A stretch of 64,000 bases of DNA from Dysgonomonas sp. 520 (GTDB lineage Bacteria > Bacteroidota > Bacteroidia > Bacteroidales > Dysgonomonadaceae): positions 20,635 to 84,634 of the forward strand of contig NZ_QVMP01000015.1 in NCBI RefSeq assembly GCF_010501095.1, in the 5' to 3' direction. Positions 9,497-19,624 of this stretch are shown piece by piece. The notes under the pieces were generated by a model. The model was not told the origin of the DNA. It searched no databases and worked only from the letters and a program-made list of their open reading frames with translations. A program made the translations under genes and the position numbers. Each line of letters begins with the position of its first letter. Position 1 is the first letter of the stretch.

Positions 9497-10372
9497 TTAG
9501 AATAAACTAAAGTCGTATGTTATTGTACCTTTCTGATTTGTTACTGCTTTGGGGTCTGCCTGAAATTTTGTTCTTTGCGCTGCTCTGACAGCTGCATTCT
9601 TCAGTGTCGTATTAGATGTATTAGTTCCTGCCCCAACAGAGGCTGATATAACATTTCCTTTCGGATCAACTAATATATCCACAACCACTTTCCCGTAGTC
9701 ATTCACATTATAAGTAGGTTTCACCAATCCTTCCGAACCCACACGTCGCTTGTTAAGGGCATAACTGCCCCATCCGCCTATGCCCGAAGTGGCTCCCGTA
9801 TTGGAATTTCCCATAGTAGAACCTTGCGAGCCTGTTCCTTGTGTGTTTCCGTGGCTTCCGTTGCCGGTACCGTTTCCGAACATGCCACCCACCGAGTTGG
9901 CTATATTTTTTGCTTCATCTGCCTGAGCTTGCGCCTTACGGGCAGCTTCGACTTCTTCCCGCTTTTTGGCGGCTTCTATCGCTTCGGCTTTACGTTTTTC
10001 TTCCGCAGCTCGCTTTTCGGCTTCATTTTTCACATTAACCGTTGGTTCGGTTGTTTGCGTATGCACGTTTTCCGTAGAGGGAGACGTTGCGGGAGTAGGC
10101 TTTGTGTTGCTTACAATTTGCTCTATATTAGGATCAGGAACGGAGAGGTCTACATTTGCTGTTGATGTGCCATCGCCCCTACCGAAAGGCTCGTCATCCC
10201 CAAACGCATCCTGAACATTTCCAAACATAACAGGTATGCCCTCCAAAGCCGGACTTTCCCGTTTACTCTGAAAAGGAACCATCGTTGTGAAGATGAGTAA
10301 AAGAATGAGTATCAGGTGAAACAGTATTGTCCCCAGCCATCCTTTTATATTTTCGATGCTAAATGTATCCAT
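9497..10372 (-). CDS. TonB-like energy transducer
   Basis: 291 residues. A short N-terminus is followed by one transmembrane helix (GTILFHLILILLLIFTTMVP, about 14-33), a long periplasmic linker rich in Lys/Ala/Glu (about 110-155) then Gly/Asn/Ser, and a C-terminal TonB domain (VVVDILVDPKGNV ... AAVRAAQRTKF). It should carry proton-motive energy to outer-membrane receptors such as the two in this window. The pdxJ gene ends 19 bp upstream. The exbB and exbD genes that often sit between pdxJ and tonB in Bacteroidales are absent here. Confidence 0.85.
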   Translation of the reverse strand: MDTFSIENIKGWLGTILFHLILILLLIFTTMVPFQSKRESPALEGIPVMFGNVQDAFGDDEPFGRGDGTSTANVDLSVPDPNIEQIVSNTKPTPATSPSTENVHTQTTEPTVNVKNEAEKRAAEEKRKAEAIEAAKKREEVEAARKAQAQADEAKNIANSVGGMFGNGTGNGSHGNTQGTGSQGSTMGNSNTGATSGIGGWGSYALNKRRVGSEGLVKPTYNVNDYGKVVVDILVDPKGNVISASVGAGTNTSNTTLKNAAVRAAQRTKFQADPKAVTNQKGTITYDFSLF

Positions 10373-10391
10373 TACAAATAAATTTTCTTTC

Positions 10392-11111
10392 CTATAATTT
10401 TCTCAGGCAAAATTTATACTCCTGAATAGTCTTCTCCAAACCCATGTATAAGGCGTCACTAATCAAGGCATGCCCGATGGAAACTTCGTCCAACGTAGGA
10501 ATGTTCTCGTAAAGAAACCTGAGGTTTTCCAAACTCAGGTCGTGCCCGGCATTTACGCCAAGACCTAGCTTTTTAGCCAAATTTGCAGCTTCCACAAAGG
10601 GGGCAACTGCGGCTTCCCTATCTTTCGGGTAAAGGGTGGCATACGGCTCTGTGTAAAGTTCCACACGGTCAGTTCCTGCTTTTGCGGCACATTCTATCAT
10701 TTCCAGCTCTGTTCCCACAAATATGGAAGTGCGGATGCCAACAGACGAAAATTCTTCAATAACCTCGGTCAAAAAAGCAAGGCTTCTTTTTGTATCCCAA
10801 CCTGCATTCGATGTAATAGCATCATGAGCGTCGGGCACGAGGGTTACCTGCGCAGGTTTCACCTTTTTCACCATATCCACAAAAGTCGGAGTAGGATTTC
10901 CCTCTATATTGAATTCGGTCTTGATATTTGCCTTTATCGCATACACATCCGACTGTCGGATATGGCGTTCGTCGGGTCGTGGATGCACAGTGATTCCGTC
11001 GGCTCCAAATTTTTCGCAATCCAATGCCACTTGCAATACATTTGGCACATTACCACCTCTGGCATTACGGATAGTGGCCACTTTATTTATATTTACGCTC
11101 AGTTTTGTCAT
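10392..11111 (-). CDS. pdxJ: Pyridoxine 5'-phosphate synthase
   Basis: 239 residues, the normal PdxJ length. Family blocks are present: [42 protein letters not shown] and [12 protein letters not shown]. The enzyme condenses 1-deoxy-D-xylulose 5-phosphate with 3-amino-2-oxopropyl phosphate in vitamin B6 synthesis. It is divergent from nadK and followed closely by the tonB-like gene. Confidence 0.95.
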   Translation of the reverse strand: MTKLSVNINKVATIRNARGGNVPNVLQVALDCEKFGADGITVHPRPDERHIRQSDVYAIKANIKTEFNIEGNPTPTFVDMVKKVKPAQVTLVPDAHDAITSNAGWDTKRSLAFLTEVIEEFSSVGIRTSIFVGTELEMIECAAKAGTDRVELYTEPYATLYPKDREAAVAPFVEAANLAKKLGLGVNAGHDLSLENLRFLYENIPTLDEVSIGHALISDALYMGLEKTIQEYKFCLRKL

Positions 11112-11249
11112 AAGACCAAATCAAAAATAGATAATTCTAACAGATAAAAGTAACACAATGTTGAGTATTCTACAAACTTTTTTCTCAACTTTGTATTATT
11201 ACAGTGTACAAATTTAGTACGATTAATGTAATAGTAATGATTTTTGAGT

Positions 11250-12119
11250 ATGAAAATAGCAATATTCGGCAGCAATTATCAAAGAAAGGAACAGATAGAA
11301 CAGATTTTTGGTATTCTGTCTGATTACGACGCAAGAGTGTGCATAGAAAGGGAGTTTCACGATTATCTGATATCGGAATTCGGCATGGAGTTTCCTCATG
11401 TCAGATCGTTTTCCGGTGAAGATTTCAATGCCGATTGTGTTTTCAGCATCGGAGGAGACGGTACATTTCTGAAGACTGTCGCTGCAATTGGCAAGAAAGA
11501 TATTCCTATTCTCGGTATCAATAGCGGGCGACTGGGGTTTCTGGCCGATATTACAGAGGATAATCTGAACGAGACTCTGCACGAAATACTGCAAGGCAAG
11601 TACCGTATCGAACATCGTACTCAACTGGAATTGATGGGTATGCAAGACCTCTTTCAAGGAAAGAATTTTGCTTTGAACGAAATTGCCGTACTGAAGCAGG
11701 ACACAGCATCTATGATTAACATAAATGCCTACATCAATGATGAATACCTGACTTCGTATCAGTGCGACGGGCTGATTGTATCTACCCCGACAGGCTCAAC
11801 GGCATATTCGTTGAGTGTGGGAGGGCCTATCATGAATCCCAATGCGGCAAATTTCATCATATCGGCTATTGCGCCTCATAGTTTAAATACACGCCCGTTG
11901 GTGATAGAAGACAACTCCATCATTGTTCTGGAAGTGGAAAGCCGCAACCGGAACTTCCTTATTTCGCTCGATGGCAGATCGGAAGTTATCCCGACAGGTT
12001 TAAACCTGACCATAAAGAAATCTGTATCGACCATCAAGCTGGCAAAACGGATAGGTCACACGTTTTATGGTACATTGAGGGATAAACTGATGTGGGGCGT
12101 TGATCCGAGAACGAAATGA
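11250..12119 (+). CDS. nadK: NAD kinase
   Basis: 289 residues from the ATG at 11250; an in-frame TTG six bases upstream is less likely. The signature GGDGTFLKT (about 68-76) and the second family block DGLIVSTPTGSTAYSLS are intact. It phosphorylates NAD to NADP in the cytoplasm. It is divergent from pdxJ, a common Bacteroidales neighbour. A weak -7-like CAACTTTG lies about 60 bp upstream. Confidence 0.95.
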   Translation: MKIAIFGSNYQRKEQIEQIFGILSDYDARVCIEREFHDYLISEFGMEFPHVRSFSGEDFNADCVFSIGGDGTFLKTVAAIGKKDIPILGINSGRLGFLADITEDNLNETLHEILQGKYRIEHRTQLELMGMQDLFQGKNFALNEIAVLKQDTASMININAYINDEYLTSYQCDGLIVSTPTGSTAYSLSVGGPIMNPNAANFIISAIAPHSLNTRPLVIEDNSIIVLEVESRNRNFLISLDGRSEVIPTGLNLTIKKSVSTIKLAKRIGHTFYGTLRDKLMWGVDPRTK

Positions 12120-12147
12120 CGGAGGTCAGTTAACAATTTATTATAAC

Positions 12148-12265
12148 AAAATAGTTAACGAGTAGACAAGTAAACGGGTAAACAAGTAAAAAACTTGTGT
12201 CTCGTGCCTTGTGTCCTGTTTGCTAGATATAGATGCTTCGCGTTGCTCAGCATGACAAATCTTTC
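12148..12265 (+). repeat. 118-bp repeat, left copy of an inverted pair
   Basis: The reverse complement of this stretch matches 19625-19742 with four mismatches in 118 positions by my hand alignment. The pair flanks about 7.4 kb carrying RNase HI, DUF2461, DUF4954, hflX and a TonB receptor. The interior includes GCTTCGCGTTGCTCAGCATG, a sequence type also seen in the shorter REP-like repeats. Confidence 0.85.
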
Positions 12266-12295
12266 AGATTCACATAAATAATATATAAAAAACGA

Positions 12296-12919
12296 ATGGC
12301 AAAAAAGAACTTTTACGTTGTTTGGAAAGGTGTACGCCCCGGAGTGTATGACCGATGGGACGAAGCCAAAGCACAGGTCGAGGGTTTTGAAGGTGCGATG
12401 TATAAATCGTTTCCCAATATTGACGATGCGCACAAGGCTTTCTCCGAAAATCCGTGGAATTATCTGGGTAAACAAACAGCTAAATCATCGGCAAAAGGAA
12501 TTTCGAGAGCCAATATTATTCAAGACAGCCTGTCGGTGGATGCGGCATGCAGTGGCAACCCCGGACTGATGGAATATCGTGGGGTGTATGTGCGCACTGG
12601 TCAGCAAATTTTTCATCAGGGACCTTTCGAACAAGGAACGAATAACGTAGGCGAATTTCTTGCTCTTGTTCATGGATTGGCTCTTCTGAAACAGCAAAAG
12701 GCTAACGTCCCCATCTATTCCGACAGCGTGAATGCCATTAAGTGGGTGAAAGATAAAAAATGCAAGACAAAACTGGTGGAGACGGAAGCAAACGAAGTTT
12801 TGTTCGACTTGATTCACCGGGCAGAAAAATGGCTTCAGGAAAATACTTATACAACACAAATAATTAAATGGGAAACCGCCGATTGGGGCGAAATACCTGC
12901 CGATTTTGGACGGAAATAG
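12296..12919 (+). CDS. rnhA: Ribonuclease HI with N-terminal viroplasmin/hybrid-binding domain
   Basis: 207 residues. The N-terminal hybrid-binding (viroplasmin) domain is recognisable by YVVWKGVRPGVYDRWDEAK (about 5-24). The RNase H fold follows from about residue 78 with catalytic acids visible in LSVDAACSGNPG, NVGEFLALVHG and YSDSVNAIKW. It degrades RNA in RNA:DNA hybrids. This two-domain form is usual in Bacteroidetes. DUF2461 follows 14 bp later, probably in the same transcript. Confidence 0.9.
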   Translation: MAKKNFYVVWKGVRPGVYDRWDEAKAQVEGFEGAMYKSFPNIDDAHKAFSENPWNYLGKQTAKSSAKGISRANIIQDSLSVDAACSGNPGLMEYRGVYVRTGQQIFHQGPFEQGTNNVGEFLALVHGLALLKQQKANVPIYSDSVNAIKWVKDKKCKTKLVETEANEVLFDLIHRAEKWLQENTYTTQIIKWETADWGEIPADFGRK

Positions 12920-12933
12920 TAAAATAGTTATAT

Positions 12934-13617
12934 ATGACAAAAAAGATAGAAGCATTCAATGGCTTCACACCCGAAACAATACAGTTTTTGAAAGACCTGA
13001 AAGAAAACAACTATAAAGAATGGTTCGAAGAGCATCGTCATGTGTATGAAAAAGAATTGCTTAACCCCTTCAAAAGCCTGATCACGACTCTTTCGCCAGC
13101 CATGTACAACATTGATCCGACATTTGAGATGCGTCCTCACCGTGTGATGTCGCGCATATACAGGGATGTGCGTTTTTCGAAAAATAAAGACCCCTATAAA
13201 ACTTCGCTTTGGCTTACTTTTCAGCCTCCGATGCAAGCATGGGAAAACTACCCCGGTTTTTTTATGGATCTTAACGATACAGGATATGTTTACGGCATGG
13301 GGTTGTATATGCCCAAGAAAAAGGTAATGGACAACTTCCGTGAAAATGTTGAATACAATCCTAACGAGTTTCAGGAAATAACACAGAAAACCGTTCTGGA
13401 CAGAGGCTTCAACATCAATGGGGATGACTATAAAAGACCTCTTCAAAACAGCCTGCCTGAATACTTCCAACCGTGGATGCAAAAGAAAAACGTCTGGGTA
13501 GGAAAATCAAAACCCGTTGGAGACGAATTGTTTTCTGCCCGATTTGCCGATTTACTCAGGGAGGATTTCCAATCTTTAGAATGGTTATATAACTTTTTCA
13601 AAGAGGCTCTCGACTAG
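12934..13617 (+). CDS. DUF2461 domain protein (TIGR02453 type)
   Basis: 227 residues with the family hallmarks FLKDLKENNYKEWFEEHR at the N-terminus, the central MSRIYRDVRFSKNKDPYKTS, and GFFMDL. The family has no established function. It follows the RNase H gene and converges with DUF4954 across 21 bp. Confidence 0.88.
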   Translation: MTKKIEAFNGFTPETIQFLKDLKENNYKEWFEEHRHVYEKELLNPFKSLITTLSPAMYNIDPTFEMRPHRVMSRIYRDVRFSKNKDPYKTSLWLTFQPPMQAWENYPGFFMDLNDTGYVYGMGLYMPKKKVMDNFRENVEYNPNEFQEITQKTVLDRGFNINGDDYKRPLQNSLPEYFQPWMQKKNVWVGKSKPVGDELFSARFADLLREDFQSLEWLYNFFKEALD

Positions 13618-13638
13618 AGTTGAAATAATGCCGATAAA

Positions 13639-15468
13639 TCAGAAGTTATGCTCGTCCGGACCTTTTACGATTTCAAAGTCCAGCATTTTTTCTTCGTTCG
13701 TACCGTCAACTCCGTAACTTACTTTAAAGACATTGTCAAACTCTTTTGCCGCATCCTTGATTATCATCTTGTTCAACTCGGATGTGGCTTTCAGCCATCT
13801 GTCCATCAGGTCGTTGGGAGACAAGTCTTTCACTCTGCTCTTTACCCAACTCCACTCCAGTGAATGAGTTTTGCTTTCCAGATCCTTCAAAGATTTGTTT
13901 AGCTGATCTAAATCTGAGATATTAGCGAGGATTTCATTTATTTCCAACTTTGGGGCTATTAATCCACCCAAGTCGATCCACTCGCCTATGCCCGAATCCA
14001 TAAATTCGGCTTTGAGTCCTGAGTTTTCGATCAGTATATCGCCATAATATTTGTCCAATACAAGGTTGTATATTTTCAACGCCCTCGTTATGGCCGACAC
14101 CGTTATCTGGCAATCATTGTACTCGTAAATATCTTTGTCCGATTCATCCAACAGTTCGTTAAGAATCCTTATCGCTTCTAAAATCCGTCCGCAAACATAA
14201 GGATTCAGCATGTTAAATGACAGGTTGTCAAGTTTATTGCCATCCTTGCGGGTATCACGGGCAGGCCATTTGCGCGAATCTCTGAGTGTGCCTACCGTTG
14301 GCATATTCACTGCCGGAATCAGGCTTGTATTGCCCCTGTTTTCCACCAGATAAGAGAAAGGGAACATCGAAGTGTCGAAGTGTTTATAATGCTTACCCAT
14401 CACCATAGTGAAAGGTCCGATTTTGGCCGGCAGAGCCAGATAAGCATTACTGGCCAATTTCAAACCACGTTCGCCTATCCCGTAATGTATGGGACCTCGT
14501 TTATACATGTGGTTGCTTTGGTTCGATCCCGACCCTGCATTCATAAATGAAAACATACAACCTATCAATAACGATGGCTTATGATGACTTACGGTATAAG
14601 GTCCTGCGAATAAGGCACATGCCTCTCCGTTGGCCATGTGGCAATTGGCAAAGAAAAGAGAATCGACAGCCGAAAAACCACTGCTTATTTTACACCCTTG
14701 TCCAACAAAACATCTTTGCAATTTTGCTCCGTTGGTCACATTTGAGCCTGACATGATAATAAAATCTTCTGCAATCACATCACTTCCGATACGCACCGAA
14801 GCCTGCTTATTTCCACAGATCGAGCCGTTTTCCAAGATTGTGGCTCCTTCAATTATTGTATTTTCCGATATGCGTACATTTTTTATTGTCCGGCTATCCC
14901 TTATCGAGGTATTGCGCCCGATAAATCCACGATCCGATTCTTTACACTGAATGTATGTGTCGATTACAGATTCCAGCTTATTTATAACATCCGGCTTGTA
15001 TCTGTAAAGAGCATGAACGTATGCCTGATGAGACGACAATTTGTCGTGAATAGTAACTTCCCTGGCTCCGGTTTCATCCAGCACGGCAGCCTTGATGCCG
15101 TTGCCGAAAGAGGTTTTTCCGGATACTACAATTGTTGTTACGTTTTGGATGAAACAGTTATCCTCTATATCATAATTTGCTATATAGTTGCGGATATCGG
15201 CTATGTATACATTATCTCCTACACTACAATTGTGCAGCGTTGCACGTAATATTCCCGAGTGTATGGGTACGCCTCCTTCCCGTATGAAAGTTTTTTCGAA
15301 AACACCGAGACTAACAATTCCTGAAAAATTTACACTTCTTACATATTCGGGAGAAAAACCTTCCTTTACTTCAATCAAACTCCAATTGTCTGAATAACAA
15401 TAGTTTTCTTTTAATTGCTCAATCTCCTTTTCTGTCAACTTTCTATGCGTTACTTTCATCTTCGTCAT
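13639..15468 (-). CDS. DUF4954 protein (left-handed beta-helix, nucleotidyltransferase-like)
   Basis: 609 residues. The first half contains hexapeptide-like repeats (for example ISENTIIEGATILENGSICG) that predict a left-handed beta-helix as in UDP-GlcNAc pyrophosphorylase/acyltransferase C-termini. The second half is mostly helical. The conserved Bacteroidetes family DUF4954 fits; no catalytic assignment is possible. Its start overlaps the hflX 3' end by 26 bp on the same strand, so translation is probably coupled. Confidence 0.82.
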   Translation of the reverse strand: MTKMKVTHRKLTEKEIEQLKENYCYSDNWSLIEVKEGFSPEYVRSVNFSGIVSLGVFEKTFIREGGVPIHSGILRATLHNCSVGDNVYIADIRNYIANYDIEDNCFIQNVTTIVVSGKTSFGNGIKAAVLDETGAREVTIHDKLSSHQAYVHALYRYKPDVINKLESVIDTYIQCKESDRGFIGRNTSIRDSRTIKNVRISENTIIEGATILENGSICGNKQASVRIGSDVIAEDFIIMSGSNVTNGAKLQRCFVGQGCKISSGFSAVDSLFFANCHMANGEACALFAGPYTVSHHKPSLLIGCMFSFMNAGSGSNQSNHMYKRGPIHYGIGERGLKLASNAYLALPAKIGPFTMVMGKHYKHFDTSMFPFSYLVENRGNTSLIPAVNMPTVGTLRDSRKWPARDTRKDGNKLDNLSFNMLNPYVCGRILEAIRILNELLDESDKDIYEYNDCQITVSAITRALKIYNLVLDKYYGDILIENSGLKAEFMDSGIGEWIDLGGLIAPKLEINEILANISDLDQLNKSLKDLESKTHSLEWSWVKSRVKDLSPNDLMDRWLKATSELNKMIIKDAAKEFDNVFKVSYGVDGTNEEKMLDFEIVKGPDEHNF

Positions 15469-16669
15469 ATTTTTGGAACAAAAAGTCGTTGTACGGGTAA
15501 CGTTCTATGTGGATTTCCTTTACCCTGTCATAAAGCATTTGCTTCAATTCTTCTATGTTAGTTTTGTTAGTTGCGGAAATAAAGATACAATTATTTTTCA
15601 TTTTAGCCATCCATGTTTTGCGAAGATCGTCAAGTGTCAGATTTTCCCGTTTGATGGGTGAAAGGTCATCTTCATCTTTCTGTACATAAGAGAATGCATC
15701 TATCTTATTGAATACAAGCACTGTTGGTTTCTCTTCCTTGTCAATTTCCATCAAGGTTTTCTCAACAATCTCAATTTGTTCTTCAAAATTGGGATGCGAA
15801 ATATCTACAACGTGAACCAGAAGATCGGCCTCCCTCACTTCATCCAGAGTCGATTTGAACGATTCTACCAAGTGAGTGGGAAGTTTTCTGATAAATCCGA
15901 CCGTATCCGATAATAGGAACGGAAGATTTTCGATGATTACTTTTCTAACCGTAGTATCAAGCGTTGCAAACAGCTTGTTTTCGGCAAAAACATCCGATTT
16001 ACTAAGCAGATTCATCAAAGTAGATTTGCCGACATTGGTATACCCGACCAACGACACACGTACCATTTTGCCTCTGTTTTTGCGTTGGACAGCCATCTGT
16101 TTATCTATCGTTTTCAGTTCTTCTTTCAGGTCCGCTATTTTTGCCTGAACAATACGGCGGTCTGTTTCCAACTGGGTTTCTCCCACACCACGCATCATTA
16201 CGCCTCCTCCCCGTTGACGGTCGAGGTGGCTCCACATACGGGTAAGCCGTGGCAGAAGATATTGGTATTGCGCCAATTCTACCTGTGTTTTCGCATAGGC
16301 GGTTTGCGCACGCATTGCAAATATGTCAAGGATAAGGCTTGTTCTGTCGAGTATTTTTACCTGAAGCTCTTTTTCAATATTCCGGATCTGTTTGGCTGTG
16401 AGTTCGTCATCAAAAATAACAAGCCCAACTTCCTCATCTTCCATGTATTGTTTTATTTCTTTCAGCTTACCGGTACCCACAAAGGTGGCGGCATTCGGAT
16501 GGTCTAATTTTTGAGTAAACATTTTCACCGGCACAGCACCTGCTGTTTCGGCCAGAAAGGCCAATTCGTCCAAATATTCCTTTACCTGTTCTTCTGACTG
16601 TATTTGTGTGATAACCCCAACGAGAATAGCTTTCTCATTTTTTACATCTGAGATTATAAAATCTTTCAT
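15443..16669 (-). CDS. hflX: GTPase HflX
   Basis: 408 residues. The N-terminal HflX domain contains AATFVGTGKLKEI, followed by the Gly-rich linker RQRGGGVMMRGVGETQLE. The G domain has G1 GYTNVGKSTL, G3 DTVGF and G4 NKID. HflX is a ribosome-associated GTPase that rescues stalled ribosomes under stress. It overlaps DUF4954. Confidence 0.95.
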   Translation of the reverse strand: MKDFIISDVKNEKAILVGVITQIQSEEQVKEYLDELAFLAETAGAVPVKMFTQKLDHPNAATFVGTGKLKEIKQYMEDEEVGLVIFDDELTAKQIRNIEKELQVKILDRTSLILDIFAMRAQTAYAKTQVELAQYQYLLPRLTRMWSHLDRQRGGGVMMRGVGETQLETDRRIVQAKIADLKEELKTIDKQMAVQRKNRGKMVRVSLVGYTNVGKSTLMNLLSKSDVFAENKLFATLDTTVRKVIIENLPFLLSDTVGFIRKLPTHLVESFKSTLDEVREADLLVHVVDISHPNFEEQIEIVEKTLMEIDKEEKPTVLVFNKIDAFSYVQKDEDDLSPIKRENLTLDDLRKTWMAKMKNNCIFISATNKTNIEELKQMLYDRVKEIHIERYPYNDFLFQKYDEDESNA

Positions 16670-17057
16670 CTATTAGTTTTAAAACTTTATTCCAAGGCAA
16701 AGATAGTAAATAAGATGTTATTTTTCTTACACTTATTAGCAGTTTCTTTCAAAATATTAAAATTTAATTAAATAAACAACCAATTTCATGAGACAACTTT
16801 ACATCTTCTTTCCTTATGTTCATTCGTTTTGTAAAATATTGAATTGTGTTGCACAATGGAGAAGTCCCAAAAGTAAAGTTTGGTATCTTTTTGTCATCCT
16901 GAACAGAGTGAAGGATCTGTTTTAGAAAGTACAGATTCTTCGTTGCACTCAGAATGACAACGTTCGAGGAGCGAAAGCGACTCAATGACAAAAAATGAGT
17001 AACACTTTGATAGTGTAATCTTACTTTTGAGACCCTCATCATATATATTTACCTTAC
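16670..17057. other. 388-bp gene-free interval between hflX and a TonB receptor gene
   Basis: The first about 220 bp are AT-rich with no gene or clear promoter that I can support. The remainder holds the dispersed repeat at 16888-17040 and reaches the receptor stop codon. Confidence 0.6.
16888..17040 (+). repeat. REP-like palindromic intergenic repeat (long copy)
   Basis: It begins with GTCATCCTGAACAGAGTGAA and a partner arm TTCGTTGCACTCAGAATGAC, giving an imperfect hairpin. It continues with AACGTTCGAGGAGCGAAAGC, ACTCAATGACAAAAA and a tail shared with 219-296. Shorter relatives are at 19745-19805 and 40194-40290. Function is unknown; such repeats are common between Bacteroidetes genes. Confidence 0.75.
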
Positions 17058-19469
17058 TTACAGCAGATTTCCTATCTTGAAGCCAAAGTATACCGTTCGG
17101 GGAAGGCTTGGACCATAGATGTATGAGGGGTCACGGTCGATTCCTTTATCAAAATCGCTCTGATATGAGTTGAAAATGTTTTTCACTCCACCAAACCACT
17201 GCACATTCACTCCGCTGGCAATCTTCATGTTATAACTCAATTTTACGCCTGCATCGAAGAAGTTTTTCGATTTACGCAATTCTCCCTCAACAGGATCGGT
17301 GTTTGGTCCGAAATAGGGAACCAACATTTTTCCTGTATAATTGCCTGTTGCCGACAGACAAAACTTAGGCAGAAAATCCCAGTCGAGAGCCAAAAATCCG
17401 TAAGTGTTTGGTGTTCTGAAGAATTTCTTTTCGTCAAAATCGCCGGCTTCTTTATATCTGCTCGATTGCACCGTAAATCCTCCATTGATGCTGATGTTTT
17501 CGCGAGGAAGCAGCTTTACTTCAATGTTAAAACCCTGAACCACAGCTCCACCTTTCGAATTGACACGGGTGTAGATGACCGTTCCGTTTTCATCCGGTTC
17601 TCCAATCTCGTTTCTGAAAGGATTATGCAGTTTTGTATAGAATCCTTCTATCAAAAATCCGGTATAAACACTTCCGATACTTTTGTTAAAGTCGAAAGAC
17701 AAAGTCCAACTGGTGCTGTTTTCCTGCTTCAGACCGGGATCGTTTCGGTTGATCACCCTTCGGGAACCTGACGTTTCGATGTGTAGGTCTTCGTCAAATA
17801 TCTGAGGTGCACGATACCCTCTCGAAAATCCCAAACGTGTTTGAAGAAAGGGAGTTATATCGTACATGGCACTGGCACGAGGCACAAATACATTTCCCGA
17901 TTTGTCGCTATTTTCAGCACCTTTGTCGTCAACCGAATAATGCTCGAAACGGGCACCGCCCAACAATTTCAATTTTCCGAACTTAATTTCATATTGAGCA
18001 AACACACCGGTTGTTGTCAACGATTGATCGGAAACAGTCGTATTGTCTACATGGGGTATAGAATATATAGAGTCTTGTGTTCCATTAAAATTAGGGCCTA
18101 TTTCGGCATTGTCGTAATCCGGATAGCCTAACTTTTTATCTTTCAAGTGCGAACCGGTATGCTCAACCCCTCCTATAAGCGACGAGTTTTCAAAAATCAT
18201 TTTATACTGCGCTCCCAGACTGTACGTTTTGTCAACGGTGTTGCCGTAATCGCTCAACGATTTATTGGCTCCGTAATACGAATCCCGATTCAAATATTGT
18301 CCCGAAGCAAAGACTGAAAGCAGATCGCTTTCACGGAAATATTGCTCAAAGGTCAATGCTCCAACCTTCATATCGTGCGAAACTGCTTCCGCCACATCTC
18401 TTTCGTGAAGCGGATAATCTTGCTTGTTCCCTCCATCACGTTTTTCGCTTATATTGAAAAAATCGAGGCTCAGTTTGTTCCTGTATGCAGGTCGGTAAAA
18501 AATGCGTGTGCCGATAACCGTATTTTTCATCGGGGCAATTTCCGAATAATCATCATCATTTGCATCAAACATTTTACGATCCCTCATATTACCAAAAACG
18601 GCTATACCTGCCCGATGATCGTCCGTAACCAGCGATGCGTTGAAGTTAGCCACATAGTCAGACTTTGGTCCGTTAGAGTTGCTCACACCCGTACCAATCA
18701 GCGAATTGCTGAACCCAGCCTCAAAAGTATTCGATTTCGGGTCTTTCATTATCAGGTTTATTGTTCCGGCTATGGCATTCGATCCATACAACACAGATCC
18801 TCCGCCCCGCACAACTTCTATGCGTTCCAGCATGTTAGCGGGAATCAGCTCTAGTCCGTAAACGCCTGCCAAACCACTGAAAACGGGACGGCTGTTGATC
18901 AGTATTTGAGAATAAGGACCCTCTAGTCCGTTCATGCGCACTTGCGAAAACCCACAATTCTGACAATCGTTTTCGTAACGCAATCCCGTGCAAAAGTTCA
19001 ACCCCTCACCCAAAACAGTCGATTGAGTGCTTTGAAGCAATTGCGTACTCAGTGTGTTTACAATGACAGGAGCTTCCGTCCGTTTCTGAACTCCTCTGCC
19101 TGCTGTCACTACAACCTCATCCAGCTTCAAGGCATCTCTTTCCAGCGTAAAGTTAACTTCCAGCGAGATTCCTTTCTTTAATGTAACTTTCTGTTCCTGA
19201 GTTTTATAACCTATTCCTTCAGCCACAACGGTGAAAGTTCCTTCCGGCAGATTTTTGAGCGAAAAATGCCCTGTGGCATCTGTCAATGTTCCGATTGTAG
19301 TGTTTCTTATGCCGATCGTAAAAAACGGTATGTGTTCGTTATCTTTAGCATCAACCACATGCCCGAAAATGTTTGCATCGGATGGTTTGCCTATCGGTTC
19401 TGCCTCATCCGCAATAATCTGTGACACCTGTGAAAAAAGACAACACAGGAGAAATATATATTTTTTCAT
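17058..19469 (-). CDS. TonB-dependent outer-membrane receptor
   Basis: I start at the ATG at 19469, which gives a signal peptide (MKKYIFLLCCLFSQVSQ); 54 bases of open frame upstream do not look like leader peptide. 803 residues: carboxypeptidase-regulatory-like domain (GHVVDAKDNEHIPFFTIG and onward), plug domain with LDEVVVTAGRG, DCQNCGFSQVRMNGLEGP and RVEVVRGGGS-like EVVRGGGSVLYGSNAIAG, then a 22-strand barrel ending in an aromatic C-terminus (VYFGFKIGNLL). The plug resembles BtuB/HmuR-type receptors for metal chelates. The His-rich small protein encoded upstream on the same strand hints at a metal substrate, as inference only. Confidence 0.92.
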   Translation of the reverse strand: MKKYIFLLCCLFSQVSQIIADEAEPIGKPSDANIFGHVVDAKDNEHIPFFTIGIRNTTIGTLTDATGHFSLKNLPEGTFTVVAEGIGYKTQEQKVTLKKGISLEVNFTLERDALKLDEVVVTAGRGVQKRTEAPVIVNTLSTQLLQSTQSTVLGEGLNFCTGLRYENDCQNCGFSQVRMNGLEGPYSQILINSRPVFSGLAGVYGLELIPANMLERIEVVRGGGSVLYGSNAIAGTINLIMKDPKSNTFEAGFSNSLIGTGVSNSNGPKSDYVANFNASLVTDDHRAGIAVFGNMRDRKMFDANDDDYSEIAPMKNTVIGTRIFYRPAYRNKLSLDFFNISEKRDGGNKQDYPLHERDVAEAVSHDMKVGALTFEQYFRESDLLSVFASGQYLNRDSYYGANKSLSDYGNTVDKTYSLGAQYKMIFENSSLIGGVEHTGSHLKDKKLGYPDYDNAEIGPNFNGTQDSIYSIPHVDNTTVSDQSLTTTGVFAQYEIKFGKLKLLGGARFEHYSVDDKGAENSDKSGNVFVPRASAMYDITPFLQTRLGFSRGYRAPQIFDEDLHIETSGSRRVINRNDPGLKQENSTSWTLSFDFNKSIGSVYTGFLIEGFYTKLHNPFRNEIGEPDENGTVIYTRVNSKGGAVVQGFNIEVKLLPRENISINGGFTVQSSRYKEAGDFDEKKFFRTPNTYGFLALDWDFLPKFCLSATGNYTGKMLVPYFGPNTDPVEGELRKSKNFFDAGVKLSYNMKIASGVNVQWFGGVKNIFNSYQSDFDKGIDRDPSYIYGPSLPRTVYFGFKIGNLL

Positions 19470-19624
19470 TGATTTTTTTCCTTTTAATAAATAAATGTAA
19501 TGTGAATCAGTAGCTGAATACACCTCTCCCTAACCCTCTCCAAAAGAGAGGGAACAACCCCTACTCCTTTTTGGAGGAGGATGTGGGTGGGGATGGTTTG
19601 TAGGGGCAGATCTCTGGTCTACCC

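Noticed and set aside
16888..17040. CRISPR array or tRNA-like structure in the palindromic repeats
   Set aside because: There are no regularly spaced identical repeats with unique spacers, and the stems do not form a cloverleaf; they are dispersed palindromic repeats.
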